A stretch of DNA of 64,000 nucleotides from an uncultured Schaedlerella sp. (lineage in GTDB: Bacteria; Bacillota; Clostridia; Lachnospirales; Lachnospiraceae): positions 132,025 through 196,024 of the forward strand of contig CAKSAJ010000003.1 of assembly GCA_934435195.1 (NCBI GenBank), written 5' to 3'. Position numbers and translations under genes: made by a program. Every line of letters starts with the position of its first letter. Position 1 is the first letter of the stretch. The notes under the pieces are model-generated. The model saw nothing but the letters and a program-made list of their open reading frames with translations. It had not been told where the DNA came from and made no database searches. This document shows positions 7,543 to 16,362 of this stretch, piece after piece.

Positions 7543-10206
7543 TCAGATCAACTCATGATATTTCTTCTGATAAACAGTTTTGACCACCGTAGTCAGAAGC
7601 ATATATAACAGGGCTACAACAAACAAAAACAGAAAATACCTGATTGGTAATTTTGTCAATCCAAAAACGGCTGCACTCTTGGTAAACGTAAGTGCTGTAA
7701 AAGTAATAATTCCGGCAAGCGTCGTACCGATAACCGGAATGGAAGGACTGCTCTGCACAAATGGTATCTTCCGCGTCCGGAGGAAATGAAGGATCAAAAC
7801 CTGCGTCCACATCGATTCCAAAAACCATCCTGTCTGAAACAAAGCAACATACTGCGATTGTATCACTGGATCTGCAATATTCAGATACGTTACTCCACCA
7901 CACAACATCGGACAGAGAATATAATATAGAAATAAAAAGGTCACGATGTCAAATAATGAACTGATTGGACCAAAGAATAACATAAATCGTCCCAATGTTT
8001 TTCCTGACCAATCTCTTGGAGAGAGTGTCTCTGCCTCATCTACATTATCCCATGGAAGAATGATACATAAAATATCATACAGCAAATTCAATAATAAAAT
8101 CTGCAGAGATGTCATTGGCAAAAATGGTAAGAATGCACTGGCACATACAATAGAAAAAATATTGCCAAAATTAGAACTTGCCGTAATCTTAATGTATTTG
8201 AGCATATTTGTAAATGTTTTACGCCCTTCTAAAATCCCCTGCTCCAATACGCCCAAATCTTTTTGAAGCAATACGACATCCGCTGCATCTTTTGCCGCAT
8301 CTACTGCTGTATCTACTGAAATTCCCACATTTGATTCACAAAGAGCCGGAATATCATTAATTCCATCTCCCAAAAATCCTACTGTATGCCCATTTTGTCT
8401 TAGAGCAGAAACAAGCCGGACTTTCTGCCCTGGGGTCAGCTCTGCAAATACATGAATATTTTCTACTGTTTTACTAAGTTCATGATCCGTCATTTGATCC
8501 AACTTCGCACCAGTCACTATGATTTCCGAAGGAATCCCTACCCTTCGGCAGATAGAATCTGCTACATCTGCCTGATCACCTGTCAGTATTTTCGGTGTTA
8601 CCTGCAGTCTTTTTAAAGCCTCCACAGATGTCTTTGCTGTCTTTTTCGGAGCATCAAAAAATGCAAGATACCCCATCAAAATCATATCATTTTCATCTGT
8701 CGATATAATCTGATTTTGTTTCTTAATTTTCTTCCGTGCAACAGCAACTACTTTCATACCATCTTGAAGCATCTCATCCACCACAGAAGAAACACTTTGC
8801 ATCCCGTTTTTTTTCATCGGTAGGATTTCTCCACGAAATTCCACATAACTGCACCGAGACACAATCTGGGAAATATTACCCTTCATAATAAGTTGACACT
8901 CCCCATTTTTATCTGTTACTAGCGTGCTGACAAACTTTCTTGAATAATCAAACGGGATTTCATCTTCTTTCTGATACTGCGTAAGAAGATCAGAAAAATG
9001 CTGTTCATGTCCCGGCATTGTCTGACAGGCAAGGATTGCATTGTCAATTGGATTACATACACCGGAATGATAAGCACTGTTCAAAAAAGCAAAATCCAAC
9101 ACCTGCCAGCTTTCATTTCCCAACACATCCATATAATATTCAAGAAGGATACTTTCATTGGTCAGTGTTCCCGTCTTATCCATACATAGTACATCCATAC
9201 TGCCGAACCCCTGCATGGCATTAATATCTTTAATGATTGTCTGCTTTTTACTCATACTCAGACTGCCCCTTGCAAGGCAGGCTGTAATTACCATTGGAAG
9301 CATTTCCGGCATTAAACCGACAGCTACAGACAACGCAAATGCAAATGATTCCAACCATTTGCCACCTGTAATCTGTAATAATATAAATACAATAGGAATT
9401 AGTACCACAATAAAACGAAGCATAACCCAGGCAATAGAGTTTGCTCCCTTTTGAAAAGATTGTTTTTCATCTGGATCTTCTTTCGCGAAACTGCCATACA
9501 GTGTGTCTTTTCCTACTGCCAGCACAATCCCTTCACCTTTGCCACTGATAACAGTTGTCGCCATAAACGCAAGATTTTCAAGCTGAGTCAATGATTCTGG
9601 ATTACTGTAACTCAATGCCTGTGCATTTTTTTCCAGAATCGCACTTTCTCCTGTGATTGCTGCCTGCGACAAAAAAAGATCGCTGACCTTTGTGAGCCTT
9701 AAATCTGCCGGAACGCGGTCACCTGCTGAGAGTAGAACAATATCCCCAACTACCAGTTTCTCCGCCGGAATTTCTTTTACTTCTCCTTCCCGCCGTACTG
9801 TAACGCTCTCATGTATCAGACGATTCAACTGTTTTGATGCATTCTTTGCACGAATTTCCTGGACCAGACGGATTGTGCCACTAATTAAAATCATTGAAAA
9901 GATGATAATAGCAGTCGTTGCATTTCTGGCAAAATTAGACACAAGAACCACATCCGTAGCCAGTGAAATAATTCCGAGAACCAAAAGAATAATATTAAAT
10001 GGATTGATAAATGCCCTGCGCAGTCGTCGCAACATAGTGTCATTTTTTCGCTTCGAGAAACTGTTTGCACCATACTTTTCCCGCATCGACTCAATCTGTG
10101 TTTGTGACAAACCATCCTGTGACACTTCTAATTCCTGATATATTTGTGATACTTCTCGATAAGCGTATTTTTTAATACAACAGTCGATTAGTGTAGTCTT
10201 AGGCAT
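7543..10206 (-). CDS. mgtA: Magnesium-translocating P-type ATPase (P3B), copy 2
   Basis: Second MgtA-type pump, 887 residues, clearly paralogous to copy 1 from end to end (same ending pattern, QKKYHELI versus VRHYGELL). Motifs: ITGESAILEK in the actuator domain, DKTGTLT with Asp343, and GFLGDGINDIPALCESNVGI at the hinge. It differs from copy 1 in the N-terminal 50 residues and in the hinge (DIPALCES versus DAAAMKDA). It heads an operon with the receiverless winged-helix gene 15 bp downstream. Two copies in a row may have different affinity or be expressed under different stress; ion specificity is by family only. Confidence 0.92.
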   Translation of the reverse strand: MPKTTLIDCCIKKYAYREVSQIYQELEVSQDGLSQTQIESMREKYGANSFSKRKNDTMLRRLRRAFINPFNIILLVLGIISLATDVVLVSNFARNATTAIIIFSMILISGTIRLVQEIRAKNASKQLNRLIHESVTVRREGEVKEIPAEKLVVGDIVLLSAGDRVPADLRLTKVSDLFLSQAAITGESAILEKNAQALSYSNPESLTQLENLAFMATTVISGKGEGIVLAVGKDTLYGSFAKEDPDEKQSFQKGANSIAWVMLRFIVVLIPIVFILLQITGGKWLESFAFALSVAVGLMPEMLPMVITACLARGSLSMSKKQTIIKDINAMQGFGSMDVLCMDKTGTLTNESILLEYYMDVLGNESWQVLDFAFLNSAYHSGVCNPIDNAILACQTMPGHEQHFSDLLTQYQKEDEIPFDYSRKFVSTLVTDKNGECQLIMKGNISQIVSRCSYVEFRGEILPMKKNGMQSVSSVVDEMLQDGMKVVAVARKKIKKQNQIISTDENDMILMGYLAFFDAPKKTAKTSVEALKRLQVTPKILTGDQADVADSICRRVGIPSEIIVTGAKLDQMTDHELSKTVENIHVFAELTPGQKVRLVSALRQNGHTVGFLGDGINDIPALCESNVGISVDTAVDAAKDAADVVLLQKDLGVLEQGILEGRKTFTNMLKYIKITASSNFGNIFSIVCASAFLPFLPMTSLQILLLNLLYDILCIILPWDNVDEAETLSPRDWSGKTLGRFMLFFGPISSLFDIVTFLFLYYILCPMLCGGVTYLNIADPVIQSQYVALFQTGWFLESMWTQVLILHFLRTRKIPFVQSSPSIPVIGTTLAGIITFTALTFTKSAAVFGLTKLPIRYFLFLFVVALLYMLLTTVVKTVYQKKYHELI

Positions 10207-10233
10207 GTAGTCTTGCCTCCTTTCGCAATACAG

Positions 10234-10301
10234 ATATTATTATTTTAACATTATCTGGCAAAAACTCCATGCTTAGATTCTTGCTTTTTTCTTGCGATTA
10301 C
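10234..10301 (-). promoter_or_regulatory. Promoter and upstream CTTGC boxes of mgtA copy 2
   Basis: On the minus strand TTGCCA (10256-10261) and TAATAT (10234-10239) stand 16 bases apart, a fair sigma-A promoter, about 30 bases before the start codon. Upstream of the -35, the plus strand reads CTTGC at 10280-10284 and CTTGCGATTA at 10291-10300, again 11 bp apart, as before mgtA copy 1. The boxes sit where an activator of the OmpR type would bind. Confidence 0.5.
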
Positions 10302-10318
10302 AGACTTAATAGACGGTC

Positions 10319-11992
10319 TCAACGTGACCAATGTGACTTACTTATATTTATAATACGCCCCATTTCTGCAGATACTCTATGTGAAATAGCAATCACTGTC
10401 CTTCTCTCTGAAACCCTCTTTAAAGCCTGCATGACTTGATGCTCTGTATCAATATCAAGATTCGCAGTAATCTCATCAAGGAGAAGAATTTTCGGTTCTG
10501 CTACTGCTGCCCTTGCAATTGCCATAAGCTGCCACTGCCCCTGTGAAAATAATTCATTTGTGCAAGCCGTATCATACCCATTTTCCAAAGACTCAATCAC
10601 CTCATCCAGCCCTGTGAGAACTGCCGCAGCCTTAACCTGTTCATCTGAAATTGCCTCATCATATAATGTAATTTGATCCTTTACCGACCCAGGTACCATA
10701 TGATATGACTGCTCTACACAGCCAAACCATTTCCGTTTTTCTTTCTCCGACAACTGTTCGACAGGAATTCCCTGAACCAATATTTCTCCCTCCTGCGGCT
10801 TATAAAGTCCAAGTAAAAGCTTAAAAATTGTACTCTTTCCCGCACCGCTACGTCCAGAAAGTGTTACCTGTTCTCCTTCTTCCACTTGAAAGCTGATATC
10901 ATCCAGCACGACATGTTCATCGTAACCAAATGTAACGTGATGAAAGGAAATCATCGACACGTTTTCTTTCACTTCTATGTGTTTGCACTTTTTCATTTCT
11001 TCCAATTCATAAAATTCATTGATTCTGTGAATACCCGCCAATGCCGACTGAATTGTCTGAATCTCCATCCCCAGACTTTCTACCGGTGTAAAGATTTGCG
11101 AAATATAATTCATAATTGCGACTGCCGTTCCTGCAGACATTCTGAAAAATGTAAGAATGATTGCATTTCCAGAAGCTGAAAGTAGCATAACAACCGCAAC
11201 AACGAGTGCATTCAAAATCAAAATAATTGGTGAATACACTGCATTATAAAAATTCGTCCTCTCCATTGCCTGATAACTATCATCTATATAAGTATCATAA
11301 CGTTCTTCCATATATGTTTCTTTTCCAAGACAATGTATCGTACGAATATTGTGAAGCGTTTCAGGAACATGTCCTGCTGCACGACCTATTGCTTTTCGAT
11401 TTCGAATCTCCGCTGCCAGCATATTTTTCTGAACATATCTCGTAAACAAAAAAATCAATGGTAATAATACAAGCAGGATGAGCGTAACTCCTTGATTCTG
11501 AATCCAAATCACAACCAAAATACTGACTATCTTACATATATCCGCAAACATACTGATGATTCCAGATGTAAATAAATTTTCCACTGTATCTACATCTCCG
11601 ACAAACCTAGAAACCAATGTTCCGGGTTCCTGTTTATTAAGATTCTCTGTGGTGAGATTCGTAAACTTTTCCATCAGACTACTGCGCAGTGCATGTGTCA
11701 TCTTTTGCCCAAATACGGTAAGCATTGCCTCTCGTGCCGACTCCAATAAACCAGTGCATATAAGCAGAACAAAGTACAGCAAAACAAGTACCACTGACAG
11801 TTCTCTCTTTTCCGTAATCGTATCTATCATTTTTGCTAAAACGAGCGGTGGTAACAATGCCGTTATAATTGCACCAATTACTGCACAAAAGATTCCAAGC
11901 GAAAGCATTTTTTGCTTCTTCACAATGTCAAAAAATATCTTGTCTAATCTATTTTTGTTCAAACAATTTCCGTTTGCACCATTTCTATTCAA
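10319..11992 (-). CDS. ABC exporter half-transporter, subunit B of a heterodimer
   Basis: Membrane domain (about six spans) fused to an ATPase domain. Walker A is GRSGAGKST and Walker B ILLLDEIT with the catalytic Glu present, but the signature is FSQGQ instead of LSGGQ. The partner gene just upstream has the complementary defects, so the two form one heterodimer with one working and one degenerate ATP site, as in TM287/288 or BmrCD. I place the start at TTG 11992, which overlaps the partner's stop and has AGGAGG 12 bases before; an ATG at 12031 with no ribosome site is the alternative. Substrate unknown. Confidence 0.87.
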   Translation of the reverse strand: MNRNGANGNCLNKNRLDKIFFDIVKKQKMLSLGIFCAVIGAIITALLPPLVLAKMIDTITEKRELSVVLVLLYFVLLICTGLLESAREAMLTVFGQKMTHALRSSLMEKFTNLTTENLNKQEPGTLVSRFVGDVDTVENLFTSGIISMFADICKIVSILVVIWIQNQGVTLILLVLLPLIFLFTRYVQKNMLAAEIRNRKAIGRAAGHVPETLHNIRTIHCLGKETYMEERYDTYIDDSYQAMERTNFYNAVYSPIILILNALVVAVVMLLSASGNAIILTFFRMSAGTAVAIMNYISQIFTPVESLGMEIQTIQSALAGIHRINEFYELEEMKKCKHIEVKENVSMISFHHVTFGYDEHVVLDDISFQVEEGEQVTLSGRSGAGKSTIFKLLLGLYKPQEGEILVQGIPVEQLSEKEKRKWFGCVEQSYHMVPGSVKDQITLYDEAISDEQVKAAAVLTGLDEVIESLENGYDTACTNELFSQGQWQLMAIARAAVAEPKILLLDEITANLDIDTEHQVMQALKRVSERRTVIAISHRVSAEMGRIINISKSHWSR

Positions 11993-13745
11993 TGCCTTCG
12001 CCCCCCTCCTGAGCCAGATAGAGTTTTGCATATTCCGGCACTGTATTCATTAATTGAAGATGTGTACCGGACTGTACACGCCCATTCTCCAACCACAATA
12101 CCTTTTCTATTTCCGGAAATAAATACAAACGATGCGAAATCAGAAGCACGGTACAATCTGTCGTCATATTTCGCAAATTTTCAAATATATCCCGCTCCGT
12201 CTTTTTATCTAATGCAGAAAAAGGATCGTCTAAAATTATTATCGGTCTTTTGTGATAAAGTGTTCGTGCAAGCGAAAGTCTTTGCGCCTGTCCGCCTGAA
12301 AGCCGAACTCCGCCACTTCCTATCAGCGTTTCTGCCCTCTCCTCCATCGCGGCTACTTCCTGGTCGAGACATACCGCTTCCAAATAAGATTTAATCTCCT
12401 TTTCCTCTCCCATTTTGATATTATTCTCTATCGTATCGCAAAACAGTTCTGGATCGTGCCCCATATATCCGACCATTCCGATTCTTTCTTCTTCCTTTAA
12501 GCTCCGCAACTCATTTCCCGCAAAATATATGCCGCCCTCATACGGATATTCGCACAAAAAGACTTTTCCCAATGTCGATTTACCGGATGCAACTGTTCCC
12601 GTAATTCCGATAATTTCTCCCGGCTTTGCCGTAAACGAAACATCATCCAGCACTTTCTTCCCATCTGGGTATGTAAATGTCAGATGATTCACACACAATT
12701 CTCCTGCTTCCCATGAAACTGTAGCTTCCTTCTTCTTTTCCGGCTGCATCAGTGGACGGATACGCTTCCAGGAAATTTGTGCTTTATGCACTGCATTGAA
12801 CAATTTTGCAGCACTCGAAGACTTTGTGGAGAGTTTTACAAAACAAGCTAAAAATGTTGTAAATGTTGCAATATCCCAAGAACACCATCCTGTTCCGAGT
12901 ATATTTTTTTGTCCAAAAAATAAAACAAATAGTACTCCTGTCATCGAAATGATTCGATAAATAGGCGGCATCATTGTCCCCCAGACATTTGCTTTTATTG
13001 CAGATTTCTCATATGCAGTCAGATTCTTTTCGTATGCCTGCTTTCTCTTACTTGCACAGCCAAAGATACGATACGTAATTGCATTTTCCGCACAGTCCAA
13101 AGTTGCAGCACTCAAAACGCCAGACTGTTCTTTGTAAGCTGCACCCGTCTTCTGCACAATACTCTTCATTTTCTCTGCAACGAAATAAGAAACGAACGGA
13201 AAAATCAGACACAGCAATGTCAAATGCCAGTCATACCAAAACAACATTCCCATATACGCAGCAAGCGCCACACCTGTATCAAAAAGCTCTGTTGTAAATT
13301 TGCGCATTCCCTCCACACAATCATCCACATCCGAGATTGCTTTGGTCATAATATCCCCTTCGCCATCTTCCTTAAGACTAGTCCGACTCTTCTCCACTAA
13401 ATTCCCATATAGAATCCTTTTCATCCTACGATTAACATTATTAGCAAATCTCCGAACATAAAAACGCTTGATGTATCTGGCCCCTTGCACAATCAAAATT
13501 GCAGAGACATATCCCAGAACAAGTATCAACATTTCTTGGAAATGACTCGTTCCTTTTAAAATATTTACCAGACAGCCCGTCATCTGACCTTCGAACCATG
13601 GACCTGAAAGGAGACCTAAATTGTAAATAAGACCTGATATAGTCACTGCCAAAAGAGCTCGCCACTCTCTTTTGAAATAAGGAGCAATCCTATCTGAGCA
13701 AAATGTAGTTTTATTTTCCATATTATTTCTCTGCCACCTTTTCAT
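11985..13745 (-). CDS. ABC exporter half-transporter, subunit A of a heterodimer
   Basis: 586 residues: N-terminal membrane domain and C-terminal ATPase. Walker A GTVASGKST, signature LSGGQAQRLSLAR, Walker B IIILDDPFSALD, in which the catalytic Glu is replaced by Asp. That degenerate site pairs with the FSQGQ of the partner, leaving the site built from this signature and the partner's DE as the active one. Stop and partner start overlap, so the subunits are made together. The start could be ATG 13745 or ATG 13721; neither has a close ribosome site. Family members export drugs, lipids or peptides. Confidence 0.88.
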   Translation of the reverse strand: MKRWQRNNMENKTTFCSDRIAPYFKREWRALLAVTISGLIYNLGLLSGPWFEGQMTGCLVNILKGTSHFQEMLILVLGYVSAILIVQGARYIKRFYVRRFANNVNRRMKRILYGNLVEKSRTSLKEDGEGDIMTKAISDVDDCVEGMRKFTTELFDTGVALAAYMGMLFWYDWHLTLLCLIFPFVSYFVAEKMKSIVQKTGAAYKEQSGVLSAATLDCAENAITYRIFGCASKRKQAYEKNLTAYEKSAIKANVWGTMMPPIYRIISMTGVLFVLFFGQKNILGTGWCSWDIATFTTFLACFVKLSTKSSSAAKLFNAVHKAQISWKRIRPLMQPEKKKEATVSWEAGELCVNHLTFTYPDGKKVLDDVSFTAKPGEIIGITGTVASGKSTLGKVFLCEYPYEGGIYFAGNELRSLKEEERIGMVGYMGHDPELFCDTIENNIKMGEEKEIKSYLEAVCLDQEVAAMEERAETLIGSGGVRLSGGQAQRLSLARTLYHKRPIIILDDPFSALDKKTERDIFENLRNMTTDCTVLLISHRLYLFPEIEKVLWLENGRVQSGTHLQLMNTVPEYAKLYLAQEGGEGIE

Positions 13746-13821
13746 CCATTAAATGATATTCTATTGTATCACAGTTTCAATAGGTTTCGTATCAGCAATG
13801 TATTGATATTGTATCCGTCCT

Positions 13822-13884
13822 AAAAAAGATACCCTGTGAAATACGAGATGCTAAAAAGCACACATTTCCACAGGGTATCTTTTT
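13822..13884 (-). terminator. Terminator of the nucleoside operon
   Basis: Arms AAAAAAGATACCCTGTG (13822-13838) and CACAGGGTATCTTTTT (13869-13884) enclose a smaller hairpin TGCT/AGCA. Read on the minus strand the stem is followed by a run of T, just after the stop of the VOC gene. Symmetric A and T flanks mean it could work in both directions. Confidence 0.8.
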
Positions 13885-13914
13885 CTCTTTATAATTTCGT
13901 TGAAAATCAAAAGA

Positions 13915-14373
13915 TTAAACTTCTGATTTTGTTTTTGGCAATAATCGATTATCTTCTGATAATCTCAAGAAAGGAGCATATGCAACCTCCCACGGATATC
14001 CATCCGGATCAAGAAAATATCCCGAATATCCATCCATTCCTCCCCAGTCTTTCCACTGTGGTTTCTGCCATACTGTACCGCCGGCTTCTTCTGCCATGGC
14101 AAATAATTCATTTACCTCTTCTTCTGTCGCACCATTAATAGCTAGTGTAAATCCACAGTATTCTGGCTTTTCACCAACTTTCAGCTGTGCGTCATTTCCA
14201 AGAAACTCATATGGCACCAGACCAAGTACTATATTATCTGCTAACATATATGTACAGATTGCCGGATCGGATTCTGGTGAACACTCCCAACCTAATTTTT
14301 CATAAAATTTGATAGAGCGTTCTAAATCTGCAACACCTAAAGTAATGATAGAAATACTTTTTGCACGAGTCAT
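13915..14373 (-). CDS. VOC (glyoxalase/dioxygenase fold) protein
   Basis: 152 residues of the vicinal-oxygen-chelate fold: ITLGVADLERSIKFYEKLGW at the start and GYSGYFLDPDGYPWEVAY near the end, the latter with the typical metal-side Glu. Members bind a divalent metal and act as isomerases, lyases, dioxygenases or binding proteins. GGGAGG 8 bases before ATG 14373 fixes the start; an in-frame ATG at 14403 would overlap the previous gene. It is the last gene of the long nucleoside operon, so it may act on a late intermediate, for example as an epimerase or detoxifier. Confidence 0.85.
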   Translation of the reverse strand: MTRAKSISIITLGVADLERSIKFYEKLGWECSPESDPAICTYMLADNIVLGLVPYEFLGNDAQLKVGEKPEYCGFTLAINGATEEEVNELFAMAEEAGGTVWQKPQWKDWGGMDGYSGYFLDPDGYPWEVAYAPFLRLSEDNRLLPKTKSEV

Positions 14374-14396
14374 TTCTTTCACCCTCCCTTGTTTCA

Positions 14397-15116
14397 TTAA
14401 CACTGAGCTTTAAATTCTCTGATTTTATCTTTCATTGCCGGAATATCATCATGCAATTTCAAAATTGTACTTCCTACAAAAGCAGCATCTCCGCCGGCTT
14501 CTTTCACGAGTTTTACGTCTTCTGGAGCATGTACACCAACACCACAATAAATCGGACGATCAATTCCGCACTCTCTTAAATACTGTACGCAATCTTTCAA
14601 TGTTGGATATTTTTCATTGATTTCCTGTGTCTCATAAGGTTTTGCCTGAAGATAAACGAATCCATTCGATTTCTTCGCAAGTTCAATCTCTTCCTGTGGA
14701 AGGTGATACTCTACATAACAAGAAACCTGCAGTCCTGCTGCGATAATCTGATCTTTTACTTCATTGTCAGATAATCCTACAAGAAGGATATCTTTAAGAT
14801 CATTTTCCAAACAGAAGTTAATAAATTTTTCTGTTCCAATCTCTAATACTGTATTTTCATAAGCCAATACAAGCATCTTTACTTCTGGAAGTTCTTTTTT
14901 CAGTCTGATAATAGATTCCATATATTTTTCATAATCATCACATGCCTCTAATGCTTTTCCCATTCTTGCTTTTAAGAAATCACTTTCAAGATATGGATTT
15001 CTTGATGGAAAATCAACTTCCATCATCTTGCATCCGGCATCTGCATATTCATGTGCGATTTTATAACTTGCTTCAATTGTCGGGTATCCGTTTGATAAAT
15101 AACAAATAATTTCCAT
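14397..15116 (-). CDS. TrpA-like (beta/alpha)8 barrel protein, not in a trp operon
   Basis: 239 residues resembling tryptophan synthase alpha chain, the retro-aldol lyase that splits indole-glycerol phosphate. Glu33 (MMEVDFP) aligns with catalytic Glu49 of E. coli TrpA, but the partner Asp60 position is Glu44 and the loop reads SRNPYLESD in place of SDPLADGP. The phosphate-binding loops survive (YCGVGVHAPEDV, FVGSTIL). No trpB or other trp gene is near; it sits 4 bp after the Fe-dehydrogenase in the nucleoside operon. I infer a lyase or isomerase acting on a phosphorylated sugar compound there, not tryptophan synthesis. Automated annotation would probably call it trpA wrongly. Confidence 0.78.
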   Translation of the reverse strand: MEIICYLSNGYPTIEASYKIAHEYADAGCKMMEVDFPSRNPYLESDFLKARMGKALEACDDYEKYMESIIRLKKELPEVKMLVLAYENTVLEIGTEKFINFCLENDLKDILLVGLSDNEVKDQIIAAGLQVSCYVEYHLPQEEIELAKKSNGFVYLQAKPYETQEINEKYPTLKDCVQYLRECGIDRPIYCGVGVHAPEDVKLVKEAGGDAAFVGSTILKLHDDIPAMKDKIREFKAQC

Positions 15117-15120
15117 ATCA

Positions 15121-16269
15121 TTATTCTCCTTTGTATGCTTTCATGAATAATTCTTTAAATCCTTCCAATTCTGGAATGATTGGGTTTGTTTTTGTACATC
15201 CATCCGCTTTTGCCAACGCTGCCATCTCATCCAGTTTTTCTACAAATGCAGCTTCATCCGGAATTACTTCCTGCAAGCAAGATGGAATATTAAGTTTCTT
15301 ATTCAATGCTTCTACTGCTTCATATAAATTTTCAGCTCCAACTTTCTTAGCAAATGTATCATAAACTTCTTTTGCCTTTGCATCCGAAGAATTGTAACGA
15401 ATTACATATGGAAGAAGGATTGCATCTGCAAGTCCATGTGCTACATGGAACATTCCACCAAGAGTATGTGCCATAGAATGAACGATACCAAGAGATACAT
15501 TTGTAAATGCCATTCCTGCTACCATAGAAGCCTGAAGCATAATCTCTCTTGCATGCATATCTGTTCCGTTCTCATATGCAATTGGAAGTGTTTCCATAAT
15601 ATCAATTGCAGACTGTGTTGCAAGAATATCAGATACATAGTTTGCTCTTGTAGAAGCCAATGCTTCCAGAGCATGTGTAAGTGCATCCATACCTGTCTCA
15701 GCTGTAATCTTAGCTGGCATAGAAACTGTAACTTCCGGATCACAGATTGCAATATCAGGCATCATTTCCATATTTCCAAGTCCATGTTTCAGACCTGTTG
15801 CATTATCGGAAATAACAATTGATCTTGATACTTCACTTGCTGTTCCGCTTGTTGATGGAATACAGCACATTCTTGCTTTCTTGCGAAGTGTTGGGAATGG
15901 ATTTGGAGGAAGTACAGATTCCATTGTTTTTAATTCTGGATGCTCATAAAAAATCCACATTGCTTTCGCAGCATCCATTGCAGAACCACCACCAAGTCCT
16001 ACAACAAGGTCCGGGCCAAACTCTAACATTTCATTTGCTCCACGCATTACTGTTTCAAAAGACGGATCTGGCTCTACATCTTTTACTACCATAGTCTCAG
16101 CTCCAGCCTCATGGAAGTATCCTTCAACTTTTGCAAGCATTCCGCTTCTTTCCATACTCTTTCCGCCAACTACAATACTAACTTTTTTTGCTTTAATTGT
16201 TTTAATATACTCTAAACATCCTTCTCCGAACATTAATTCAGAGCCTGCAAGTTTCATTGGTCTCATCAT
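15121..16269 (-). CDS. Iron-containing (group III) alcohol dehydrogenase
   Basis: NAD(P)-dependent dehydrogenase of 382 residues. GGGSAMDAAKA is the nucleotide-binding stretch; metal ligands are the Asp in AICDPEV..., the His in ETGMDALTHALEA and the two His of HSMAHTLGGMFHVAHGLADA. The start follows GGGAG by 9 bases. In the operon it lies between BtpA-like and TrpA-like barrels, 4 bp from the latter. In this setting it probably reduces an aldehyde released by carbon-carbon cleavage of a sugar phosphate, as the alcohol dehydrogenase of the DHAP shunt does; glycerol-type or butanol-type substrates cannot be excluded. Confidence 0.9.
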   Translation of the reverse strand: MMRPMKLAGSELMFGEGCLEYIKTIKAKKVSIVVGGKSMERSGMLAKVEGYFHEAGAETMVVKDVEPDPSFETVMRGANEMLEFGPDLVVGLGGGSAMDAAKAMWIFYEHPELKTMESVLPPNPFPTLRKKARMCCIPSTSGTASEVSRSIVISDNATGLKHGLGNMEMMPDIAICDPEVTVSMPAKITAETGMDALTHALEALASTRANYVSDILATQSAIDIMETLPIAYENGTDMHAREIMLQASMVAGMAFTNVSLGIVHSMAHTLGGMFHVAHGLADAILLPYVIRYNSSDAKAKEVYDTFAKKVGAENLYEAVEALNKKLNIPSCLQEVIPDEAAFVEKLDEMAALAKADGCTKTNPIIPELEGFKELFMKAYKGE

Positions 16270-16320
16270 GATAATCGATCTCCCTTCAATTTTTCAAGTT
16301 TACTTATTCTTTTTATTCCT

Positions 16321-16342
16321 GCGGACTCCTGTAAGAGTCCGC
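16321..16342. other. Intercistronic hairpin
   Basis: GCGGACTC and GAGTCCGC form a perfect 8-bp stem with a 6-base loop between the BtpA-like and dehydrogenase genes. Neither side has a T-run in the direction of transcription, so it is more likely an mRNA-stabilising or processing hairpin than a terminator. Confidence 0.5.
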
Positions 16343-16362
16343 TTTCCCCCCATTGGTTCTAT

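Noticed and set aside
14397..15116. Tryptophan synthase alpha subunit in tryptophan synthesis
   Set aside because: No other trp gene nearby, altered active-site loop, and embedded in a nucleoside-type operon.
16321..16342. Intrinsic terminator inside the nucleoside operon
   Set aside because: The hairpin has no T-run in the direction of transcription and genes on both sides belong together.
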